Positions 56,005-64,000 of a stretch of DNA of 64,000 nucleotides are shown here, one piece after another; position 1 is the first letter of the stretch, and the number at the start of each line of letters is the position of its first letter. The position numbers and the translations under genes are program-made. The stretch is from Poa pratensis (taxonomy: Eukaryota; Streptophyta; Magnoliopsida; Poales; Poaceae), in the NCBI GenBank assembly GCA_947311845.1, contig CAMZMU010000041.1, forward strand, positions 116,462,082 through 116,526,081, written 5' to 3'. The notes beneath the pieces were generated by a model. The model had not been told where the DNA came from. It saw nothing but the letters and a program-made list of their open reading frames with translations, and did not search any database.

Positions 56005-59000
56005 ATATGCAGTGGTGTGCAGGGTCACCGCATAGAGTACCTAGCTAACACACATGTTGTCAACCAGCTGCCGAAAAGATTTGAGGCGAGATTTCTTGAA
56101 GAAGAAATGGTGGACCTGATTGTCCAGAATGCGTGGCCTAGAGCAGCTTCTCGTGGGGTGGGACCCACCCTAAGTCAGAAAACGGCTGATGTGCATGCGG
56201 ATTTGCATGCATGGGTTCGGAGGGAACTGAGGGGTCCTAAGAGAAGAATTGAGGAGCTAAAGAAGGAACTGGAAGACTTGAGGAGAGGGCCGTTGTCGGA
56301 TGATTCGATCACAGAGCAGAAAGAAATTCTTTTCAAAATCGAACTTTTGTTAGAGCAAGAAGAGTTGAAGTGGGTCCAAAGGGGTAGAGCTAATTGGCTT
56401 TAACATGGAGATAGCAATACTACTTTTTTCCATAATTTTGCGAGTGCTAGGAGGAAGAAGAATACAATCAAACATTTGATAGATGATGCTGGGGCCAAGT
56501 GGGAGGATCTATAGGGAATGAGTAACCTGATCAAGTTCTAGTTTGAAGGACTTTTTACCTCTGAAGGTCAACAACCTGATATCGAGGTGTTGAACAAGGT
56601 TCCTTCGAGAGTGACACGTGAGATGAATCAGAGCCTGTGCCATGCGTTTACTGAAGAAGAGATTAAAAAAGCTCTGTTTCAAATCGGTGACTTAAAGGCG
56701 CCAGGATGTGATGGTCTACATGTTGTTTTCTACAAGCGGTATTGCCGCTGCTTGGGGATGACTTGATGAGAGAGGTTTTGCAAGCCGTAAATACGAAAGT
56801 TATCCTAGAAGTGGAATGATATAGTGGTGGTTCTGATACCAAAGGTGGAAAATGCAGAAAAAGTCACACAATTCAGACCCATCAGTTTATGTAATGTTGT
56901 CTACAAGGCTATATCGAAGATGTTGGCCAAATTGAAGGTGTTACTGCCCGAAATAATTGGCCCTCAACATAGTGCTTTTGTCCCAGGTAGACTCATTATG
57001 GATAACATTCTTATTGCATGCGAATGTGTTCGCACAATTAAAAAGAAGCAAGGCAAGAAGGGTCTTTGTGCTGTAAAGCTCGATATGCATAAGGCATATG
57101 ATCGGATAGGGTGGTGTTTCTTGGAGAAAATGATGCTCAAGTTGGGTTTTGACCAACAATGGGTAAATCTGATCATGGCATGCATTTCGTCGGTGAGATA
57201 TAAGATTCGGTTCAACTCTAATGAAACTGATTTCTTTGCCCATTGAGAGGTATTCGGCAAGGTGATCCTCTATCACCTTACTTATTTCTTCTTTGCGTAG
57301 AGGCATTATCATGTATGTTAAACCATGCTGAAGCAACAAATTATTTAGTGGGAGTGAAAGTATGCCGAGATGCCCCTGTTATTTCTCACTTGTTAATTGC
57401 GGACGATTCACTTATTCTGATGGAAGCGACTGAAGAAAATGCAAGGCAACTAAAAAGAATTCTTGATGACTATTGTGCCAGTTCGGGTCAATTAGTAAGT
57501 GATGCTAAGTGCAGTATTTTTTCCAGTCTCAATACTACTGTTGATAGTGAAAGTATGTGAAGAGCTTGATATATGGACATAGTCTTTGAATGACCGATAC
57601 CTTGGGCTTCCATCAATGGTGAGAGCGGATAGATCTGATAATTTCAATTATCTGGTGGAGAGGGTATAAGCTCTTATCAGTGTATGGAAGGAGAAAATGC
57701 TATCCATGGGTGGAAAAGAAATGCTTATAAATGCACTTGCTCAGGCCATACCAGTGTTTGCGATGACAATATTCAATATCCCAAAGAAAATTTGCAAGGG
57801 AATCACTAATGCTATTTCGCAACTATGGTGGGGTGATGATGAAACAACAGAAGATGCATTGGTTAGCTTGGTGGAAAATGTGTATCCCTAAAGATAGGGA
57901 GGTATGGGTTTCCGAGATCTTCATACTTTTAACACTGCAATGCTTGCCAAACAATGTTTGAGATTTCTGCAAGAACCGAACTCCCTTGTTGCAAGGGTGC
58001 TTCGGGCAAAATACTACCATGATGGTGTCTTCTGAATGCTAAACTCAAGAGTGGAATCTCTTTTACCTAGCAAAGTGTTATCTAAGGAATCCAAACTTTT
58101 AATCGTGGTTGTATCTGGCGAGTTGGAGATGGAGAACAGATTAATAAATGGAAGGACCCATGGATCCCAACGAGTCCAACGAGGAAAGTCTACACTCCCA
58201 AAGGTAACATTATGTTGAATAGAGTTTCAGATCTTATTAACCTAATCACGGGATCTTGGGATGAGCAGTTGATCCGAGATGTGTTTTGGGGTGTGGATGC
58301 CACCAGAATTCTTGAAATTCTGATTGCACCATCGGGTATGGAAGATTTTATAGCATGGCATCCCACAAAAAATGGTATGTTCACCGTAAGATCTGCTTAT
58401 CACGCTGAATGGGAATATCTGTCTGGGAGACACAACCCAAATCTGATGAATATTGGTGGTTCTAAAGGAGGCAAAGTGTGGAAGAAATTGTGGAGTCTGT
58501 AGTTGCCATCGAAAATTAAGATCTTCGGCTGGAGGGTACTTCATGGACTGATACCATGCTTAGGGTTTTTTCTAATAGACACATTGGCAACTCTAGTCAA
58601 TGTCCGATGTGCAACATTGGATGTGAGGATATTTTGCATACTCTTTTCACATGTCCTTGAGCAAAACAAGTATGGGAAAAAATTGGAGTCGCTCAGATCA
58701 TTGATTCGGTCCAGCAGCAGGACCAGGAGGGCCCTCTTCTTCTTGATCATATGATCCTGAATCTAGGCTCCTGGGATCCGATGGGAGGAATTGGCCTACC
58801 GGAAATCATCCTATCTGGAGCCTGGTATATTTGGTGGAGAGAAGGCAATTTATTCATGGTGAGGATATTCAACCGATTTATAGAAGTGCTATGTCGGTCG
58901 GTGTTCTTGTTACCAACTACTGGAGAGCTAAAAAGAAACCGATAGAGAGAAAGAAGGAGTCTTGGTCAAGACCCCTAGAGGGTACCATAAAGATAAACGT

Positions 59001-59139
59001 GGATGATGTTTATAATGCTGATTATGGAGAAGGAAGTATGGGAGCAATTGCCAGTGATAACAATGGTAAATCTATGATTGCATGTTGCAAAGAGCTTCAT
59101 TTTGTTGCAGATCCTTTTATGGCTGAAGCTTATGCTCTG
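56005..59139 (+). pseudogene. LINE ORF2: linker, reverse transcriptase, zinc-binding region and RNase H start
   Basis: The linker reads EELKWVQRGRANWL, stop, HGDSNTTFFHNFASARRKKN. Reverse transcriptase follows: IKKALFQIGDLKAPGCDGLH, LIPKVENAEKVTQFRPISLCN, GPQHSAFVPGRLIMDNIL, KLDMHKAYDRIGW, then after a frameshift at 57243 RGIRQGDPLSPYLF and HLLIADDSLIL, where the usual FADD box has Ile for Phe. Later parts are MLSMGGKEMLINALAQAIP, a zinc-binding type domain (58212-58502) and RNase H (58975-59139: IKINVDDVYNADYG, MAEAYAL). Stops and shifts are frequent. It would copy LINE RNA at nicked chromosomal DNA and is inactive. Confidence 0.87.
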
Positions 59140-59206
59140 GGCGTAAAGGGCACGTAGACGGTGAATCGGGTTGAAATTGAAAGACGCCAAAAAGTGGCGG
59201 CGTATT
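59140..59206 (+). pseudogene. rrn18: mitochondrial 18S rRNA fragment, sense
   Basis: GGCGTAAAGGGCACGTAGAC followed by GGTGAATCGGGTTGAAA matches, from memory, the conserved 530-600 region of the plant mitochondrial small-subunit rRNA. The chloroplast gene differs here (GGGTCTGTAGGTGG). Confidence 0.78.
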
Positions 59207-59230
59207 TGACTGAAGCAGCAAGTTTTTCTA

Positions 59231-59288
59231 GTAACGGGCAGTGTGTATAGGGACCGGGTACATATTCACCGCGGCATGATCCGCATAG
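59231..59288 (-). pseudogene. rrn18: mitochondrial 18S rRNA 3' fragment, reversed
   Basis: Read on the minus strand it contains CATGCCGCGGTGAATATGTA and then CCCGGTCC and ACACTGCCCGTTAC. This is the near-3' universal region of small-subunit rRNA; GTACCCGG is the mitochondrial form. A few substitutions are present. Confidence 0.78.
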
Positions 59289-60058
59289 ACCTGCAAATCC
59301 ATTTGAGAGTTGTCTTTCTTTGATGGTAGTGTCCTTGGCAAAAGGGTGGGTTAGAGCGAGCGCTGGCAGAGCGCAATGCTGATCAAACAGTCTGAGATAC
59401 TCGCCGCTTCAGTGTTTCGAGCAAGGGTTGCCCGGGGAAGTCTAAGAGGATAAAGGAGGATGTTCCCTGCATCCTGCAGGGCATTTCGCGGGGTTCCCTT
59501 TCCCTCTAGATGGGCCAATCGCTTCTCTCTTCTTTCCTGAATGTTTTCTGCAGACATTGTTTGAAAGCTAGCCTGGCACCTCTCTATCTATAAGAGTATG
59601 CCTCGGGAACAGAGCCCAAAATAAGCTCTTTGTGACCCTGTTCGAACCCCGTTTTCCCCGCCTATTTTTAGGCGTCTTTTCTTTGAACAAATAAATCTAT
59701 AAAGAAAATTGGATGGATCTTCCACATATGCTATGAGTGAATCTTATCATCACTGGCGAGTGGTATCGTACCACCGTCTTCGTCCTGAAAACATCTGCAG
59801 AGCTAAGCCAGTGTAGGCTTTGACACTACTTATATTCGCTACAAGTATTACACTTAAATTCACTAAGTCGACCTATCCCTTGACTATAAAACATCGTATG
59901 GTATGATAAGGACAAGGCTGGAGTCTGAGTATACTGTTGATGTTAGTAGGAGTCTCAGACAGACGTGATGGGTCAGTCTGGCACGTCACCCTTTCTTTCT
60001 GCTAGAGAACCAGATGACCGCCCTTTCTCTTTTCTCCGCCGTACCGATCATTCGGGGT

Positions 60059-60078
60059 GGGGGGGGGGGGGGGGGGGG
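60059..60078. repeat. poly-G run (20 bases)
   Basis: An uninterrupted G run inside the mitochondrial insert. Its length may be affected by sequencing or assembly. Confidence 0.85.
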
Positions 60079-60161
60079 ACAGCGAGGGCGCTAAGCTGAA
60101 GGAAAAGGCTGAATGCCATAGGAAGTTCTCGATGAATAATTCACTTACTTCGTTACTGCTG

Positions 60162-60471
60162 AGAGAAGAAATATGTTTAGCTCAATACCTTGGAAGTCAT
60201 AAGTTCATTATACAATCGGATAATATCCAGGTCATTGACACTATGCTGGAAGGAGGTTTTTCTGCAACATCATCTTCGGCCATTTTTGATGATTGCAGAA
60301 TTCTTGCTTCAGGTTTTAGGGAGATTTCTTTAGCTTGCTAGGCGTAGTTCCATTGAGCATGTTTGATAGTTTTTGGGATGATGATCCCTCTAGTTTCCTA
60401 TTTCCTAAATTGATAAACGATGTAAGTGTGTTTGAGGTTTAATAAAGCTGTGGTTAAATTCAAAAAAAAAA
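60162..60471 (+). pseudogene. LINE ORF2 end: RNase H C-terminus, 3' UTR and A-tail
   Basis: REEICLAQYLGSHKFIIQSD continues the RNase H domain, with Asp at its usual place, and stops at a TAG at 60341. The 3' UTR has AATAAAG near 60441 and ends in a run of A at 60462-60471, the expected LINE tail. Confidence 0.82.
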
Positions 60472-60684
60472 TGAAGCTCACCCGAGTTGCCCTGTCGGCT
60501 GGTCTACATCGTCTCATTGAATTGGGAACGGCTCACAAAGATTTTGTCATGTTGTTGACGAAATGACGAGGCGCTGCCTCCGACAACCCCCTCTCTCGAG
60601 AGTCCAGATCGTTGACCTCCGGAACAAGAAGGGCCCGGCGGGCGGCGTTCTAGCTCTCATCTTGGCTGCAGCTCGCCTGACCAA
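60472..60684 (+). other. upstream flank of the GH3 pseudogene
   Basis: This is host DNA between the LINE tail and the GH3 start. No TATA box is obvious, and no other gene is seen. Confidence 0.4.
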
Positions 60685-62904
60685 ATGACCCAACCAATAG
60701 CGTTGCTGCCAGAGTTCGATCCGGCGGACACGGTTGCCGGCCGCGCCCTCGTCGAGCGCCTCAGCGCTGACGCCGCGGCGATCCAGCGGGACGTCCTCAC
60801 GGAGATCCTCACCCGGAACTCCCACACGGAGTACCTCCGCCGCTTCCTGGACTGCTTACCACCAGGCGCCTCGGCCGCTGACCTACGGGAGGCCTTCAAG
60901 GAGCGCGTGCCCGTCGCCCGGTATGAGGACATCAAGCCGTACGTGTACCGCGTTCTCTCCGGCGAGCCGTCCAGCATCCTCTGCTCCGAGCCCATCACCG
61001 AGCTCCTCAGAAGGTAAATCATTCATTACCGCGTGTCCAGTTTTATGCGTGTGTGAAGAAATACACGAAACTGATCTGTATGTCTCATGGTGGGCAGCTC
61101 TGGCACGTCCGGGGGGCACCAGAAGCTCTTTCCATCCACCACGGAGAAGCTCCGCCAGAGGCTGTTCTACAATGCCCTGGAGGCACTCGTGAGGAAGATG
61201 TAAGCTTTCTTGAGTTCTTTGATCATCGTTGCCTACCAAGTGTCATATTCATTTCAGCATTTGTGATTTCAACCTGCAACAAACAATGCTGATCAGGGGA
61301 AATATGCATTTTGCTGCAGGCATTTGCATGCTGATCAGGAGAAATGCGGCAAGGGAATGTACCGCATGTTCACCTTCCCAGGAAACTGAGTTAATGGCAC
61401 CAGAGCTCACACAACTCGTCGTCGATGTGCACTTAAGTCACACTTCTCCAGAACGTGATTATTTGGTCACACAACTCGACAAGTGCGTGCACGCAGGTCA
61501 CTGACCCCACTTGTCAGTCCGTTTTGGACGGTAAATTTTCAGAAAACCCCCTAGAGTAATATTAATTTTACAAAATGGTCCTCCTAATTTTACAAAATGG
61601 TCCTCCAGGGGAGGTTATGGCCAGGAGCACGGTATATCCTCACCATTGCGACCGGCTCCCTGGCTCAGTAAGTTCCGATTCTCGAGAGTTATGGTGCTGG
61701 GTTACCAATTGTTTCGCCCGTGTACGTGTCTACGGAGTGCGCTGCAGGGATCAATCTGAAGCCTCTTGATCCACCTTCTTGTGCGTCGTATGCATTGCTT
61801 CCAAACATTGCCTACTATGAATTCGCAGAGGTCAAGCATGGTGGTGATGATGAAAAGGTACAGGGAACTAAGCTTGTGGATCTTATGGGTGTCAAAACTG
61901 GTCGGTGCTATGAGCTGGTTGTCACCACCTTTGCAGGTTAGCTAGCTTTTGGACTAGTTACATATATCTCCAGTCTGATTTCTTGCATGATTTAAGTTTA
62001 TCAGTGTTACCCCACCCAAATACATTAGCAGAGTAGCTATCTGCTATCCCAATTCCCTCGTAAGTATTAAGAAACCCAATTGAACTAGCACTTAATTTAC
62101 AGCGTCATGTTTTTCCCTGAAGTACAACTAAATGAGATTGCTGCTCCTGCAGTAATTCACTCCTGCTTATGTAGGCCTGGTTTCTTTTGCTTACATTGCT
62201 TGGTGGCTTTTTTTTGTGATGTTATAAGAATTAAAAACAGTGTTCTCACCAATTTCTGAAAAAATTTAGGCCTAAGAAAATGAGTTTAACTTCGCATATT
62301 GTGGTGCATACCAGGTCTTTACAGATACCGAGTGGGCGACCTTTTGACTGTGAGTGGATTCTACAATGCAATGCCACTGTTTCAGTTCTCAGGGCGGCAC
62401 AATGTTGCCTTAAGCATTGACTACGAGACTGTAAGCGAGGAGGACCTGCTCAAGGCCATTTCACAAGCATATGAGCTGCATCTTAGGCCTATTGGTTACA
62501 TGTTTGGTGGTAGCACTGCATACGCGGACATATCCACCTTGCCTGGCCACTATGTCCTGTTCTGGGAGCTGGTCAGTGCGGCGGGTAACCATATCGCCAG
62601 TGACGTCGATCAGACTGTCATGGAGAAGTGTTGTTTGACCGCGGAAGGATGCTTCGATCAAATGTACCGCAAAATCCGACACCGAGGTTCAATCAGCGCA
62701 CTCGAGATAAGGGTGGTGAAACATGGTGCATTTGAAGCTCTGATGGATTTCTTTGTGTCTAGGGGCACATCACCCAACCAGTACAAGACTCCAACGGCTA
62801 TTCGATCAGAAGAAGCACGGATGGTGTTAGAGGAGAGGGTGTCAGGACGGTTCTTTAACCCAGAAACGCCCAGCGCTCCTGTGCAGGAATTCGAGAGGAA
62901 ATGA
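60685..62904 (+). pseudogene. GH3-family acyl-acid-amido synthetase pseudogene
   Basis: GH3 enzymes join auxin or jasmonate to amino acids in the cytosol. Exon 1 (60685-61013) starts MTQPIALLPEFDPADTV and includes EYLRRFLDCLPP and VPVARYEDIKPYV. Exon 2 (61098-61199) has the ATP-binding loop SSGTSGGHQKLFPS. Exon 3 (from 61320) reads EKCGKGMYRMF and hits TGA near 61387. About 200 bases of unrelated DNA follow, and roughly 150-200 central codons are gone. Homology resumes at 61606 with LQGRLWPGARYILTIATGSLAQ, a TAA where Tyr is expected, then PVYVSTECAAGINLKP to a donor at 61937. The last exon (62315-62904) has LYRYRVGDLLTVSGF and the C-terminal domain. All introns have GT and AG. The missing centre and stops make it non-functional. 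Confidence 0.87.
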
Positions 62905-63315
62905 TTATACAGAGTTTGTTATAGCAGGGGTGGTGAACTTAGAGTCTGCCAAGATTCATACGCACTCCTGGAGGATTCCGAAGCTATGTTCATGCCGTAT
63001 GTTTCGTTCTTCTAATGATGTAATAACTCATTAGCTGTGCAGCTTTAGGTATGTATACTTAGCTAGGTACAGCTTGTCACATTCATGAGCTACAAGATCG
63101 TACTCTTTTCTTATATAGTTTGCCCTATATATATTGTTCAGAACACTCAGAAAACTAGAAGAGTATCAATGGCTATTTTCTCTTTGGTGTTCGTAGCAAA
63201 TGTATTTTGTTAGTAGTAGAACCCTTAACCCAGATTGTTTGCAATTTGCCCGTTGTGGTTAGAATGACTAACGGGACTAACAATATGTCAACGGACCTCT
63301 GTGAAAGTTTGGTTT
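62905..63315 (+). other. downstream flank of the GH3 pseudogene
   Basis: Probably former 3' UTR and intergenic DNA. No gene or clear repeat is seen. Confidence 0.4.
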
Positions 63316-63830
63316 CCAATAGCTAGTTGTAAACGGTAGAAATATCAAATTCCGGGAAGAGAATTGGTTTGGGGACACTAGCCTCGCAATTCAGTTATGG
63401 GATCTGTATATTATCTGTAATGAGCAGAACCGTACAATTAGTGAAATTTGGGACGGTGAAGTACTCAAACTCTCCTTTAGGAGATGTTTTAATCAAAAAC
63501 TTCCAAGGCTTTGGGATGGGCTTAATAGGATTGTCTATGATCTGACCCCTCTCATGAAAGTGATCAAATGGTTTGGAAACTGGGTAGCTCTGGGGTTTAT
63601 TCTTCTCAATCTTTGTATGCAGTGATTAACTTTAGAGGGGTTGTCCCCGTGTTTGTGCCAGCGGTGTGGAAATTAAATATTCCTCCCAGAGTCCAAGTAT
63701 TCTTATGGTTGGTGTCACATAATAAAATACTTACGAGATATAATGTTTCTAAACGCCATGTTGTATATCTTTATTCTGTGCTGAGCAAGAGAGTGTAGAC
63801 CACTTATGCTTTGAGTGTGACATTAGTCAA
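63316..63830 (+). pseudogene. LINE fragment: zinc-binding RT-associated domain
   Basis: It reads NIKFREENWFGDTSLAIQLW, FRRCFNQKLPRLWDGLNRI, then after a shift VWKLGSSGVYSSQSLYAVIN and VWKLNIPPRVQVFLWLVSHN. This is the domain downstream of reverse transcriptase in plant LINE ORF2. It is not part of the LINE at 56005, which has its own copy. Confidence 0.8.
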
Positions 63831-64000
63831 CCAAAATCCAACGGGGGACTCGGAATTCACGATCTCCAGACGATGAACAATACCTTCAACACTCGTTGGG
63901 CGTGGTCACTAAGAGCTAATGAAAAGAAAGCTTGGGCAGCTCTTGCTAGCCCATTGGATGCTACAGCCAGGAGCATTTTCAACACCGCAGCGAAGGTTCA
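63831..64000 (+). pseudogene. second LINE fragment (connector region), runs off the window
   Basis: GGLGIHDLQTMNNTFNTRWA belongs to the connector that normally precedes the zinc-binding domain. Here it follows it, so the two fragments are rearranged or come from different copies. Confidence 0.7.

Larger units (their letters stand above)
59140..60161 (+). other. nuclear insertion of mitochondrial DNA (NUMT) in the LINE
   Basis: Removing these 1022 bases restores the LINE frame exactly: TAT GCT CTG continues with AGA GAA GAA (YAL-REEICLAQ). The bases CTG occur at both junctions, a 3-bp microhomology. The left part is plant mitochondrial 18S rRNA sequence, next comes a second 18S rRNA piece in the opposite orientation, then about 850 bases that I could not assign, with a 20-base G run. 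No LTR, terminal inverted repeat or longer target duplication is visible. Confidence 0.75.
56005..60471 (+). mobile_element. LINE (L1-type), 5' part missing, with mitochondrial DNA insert
   Basis: This is the ORF2 of a plant L1-type LINE from the endonuclease/RT linker to RNase H, followed by a short 3' UTR with AATAAAG and a terminal A-run (60462-60471). The 5' part presumably lies left of element A, outside the window. The RNase H codons are interrupted at 59139/60162. Confidence 0.87.

Noticed and set aside
59140..59288. Functional ribosomal RNA gene
   Set aside because: Only two short, substituted fragments in opposite orientation are present, inside a LINE.
59590..59700. Possible tRNA remnant around GTTCGAACCCC
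   Set aside because: Only a T-arm-like word is present. No acceptor, D or anticodon arm could be folded by eye.

Overview
This window looks like intergenic DNA from a large grass genome, most likely a Triticeae species (wheat, barley, Aegilops or a relative). Nearly every coding signal belongs to an LTR retrotransposon or a LINE. The only host-gene signal is a broken, intron-containing GH3 (acyl-acid-amido synthetase) gene at the right. The Athila-type LTR start TGATACGTCTCA, the long chromovirus LTRs, the Tat elements with antisense genes and the SIRE-type Copia element all fit that assignment. Nothing bacterial is present.

The layout is a stack of nested insertions, worked out by eye from LTR ends, target-site duplications (TSDs), primer sites and broken reading frames. 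The oldest frame is a LINE (56005-60471). Element A, a plus-strand Tekay-type chromovirus, appears to be inserted in it; its visible parts are 14980-17686 and 49921-56004. Element B, a plus-strand Tat-type Gypsy (17687-49920), sits in the RNase H region of A. Element C, a plus-strand Tat-type Gypsy of another family (18183-37746, TSD GTGGC), sits in the 5' LTR of B. Element D, a minus-strand SIRE/Maximus-type Copia (21425-33152, TSD CTAAC/CCAAC), sits in C. B also holds a minus-strand solo LTR (41380-45341, perfect TSD GTTCG). At the left, element E, a minus-strand Tat-type Gypsy (7606-14979), interrupts the gag of A. An Athila-type element (1-7605, minus strand) interrupts or abuts E and runs off the left edge.

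Most elements are decayed. D is the best preserved, with an open 528-residue RT/RNase H frame. B and C keep gag and protease but lack most or all of pol. Both carry a gene on the opposite strand between the pol position and the 3' LTR. In C this gene reads as six exons with splice-like borders, nearly all in phase, and the B gene has a related N-terminal domain. E has a decayed but full pol and shares LTR starts, primer site and gag/protease with B, so it may represent the autonomous partner type.

The LINE is also cut inside its RNase H codons by about 1 kb that contains two mitochondrial small-subunit rRNA fragments in opposite orientation, joined with a 3-bp microhomology (a nuclear mitochondrial insertion). 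To the right lie the GH3 pseudogene, which has lost its middle and has premature stops, and two out-of-order LINE fragments at the window edge.
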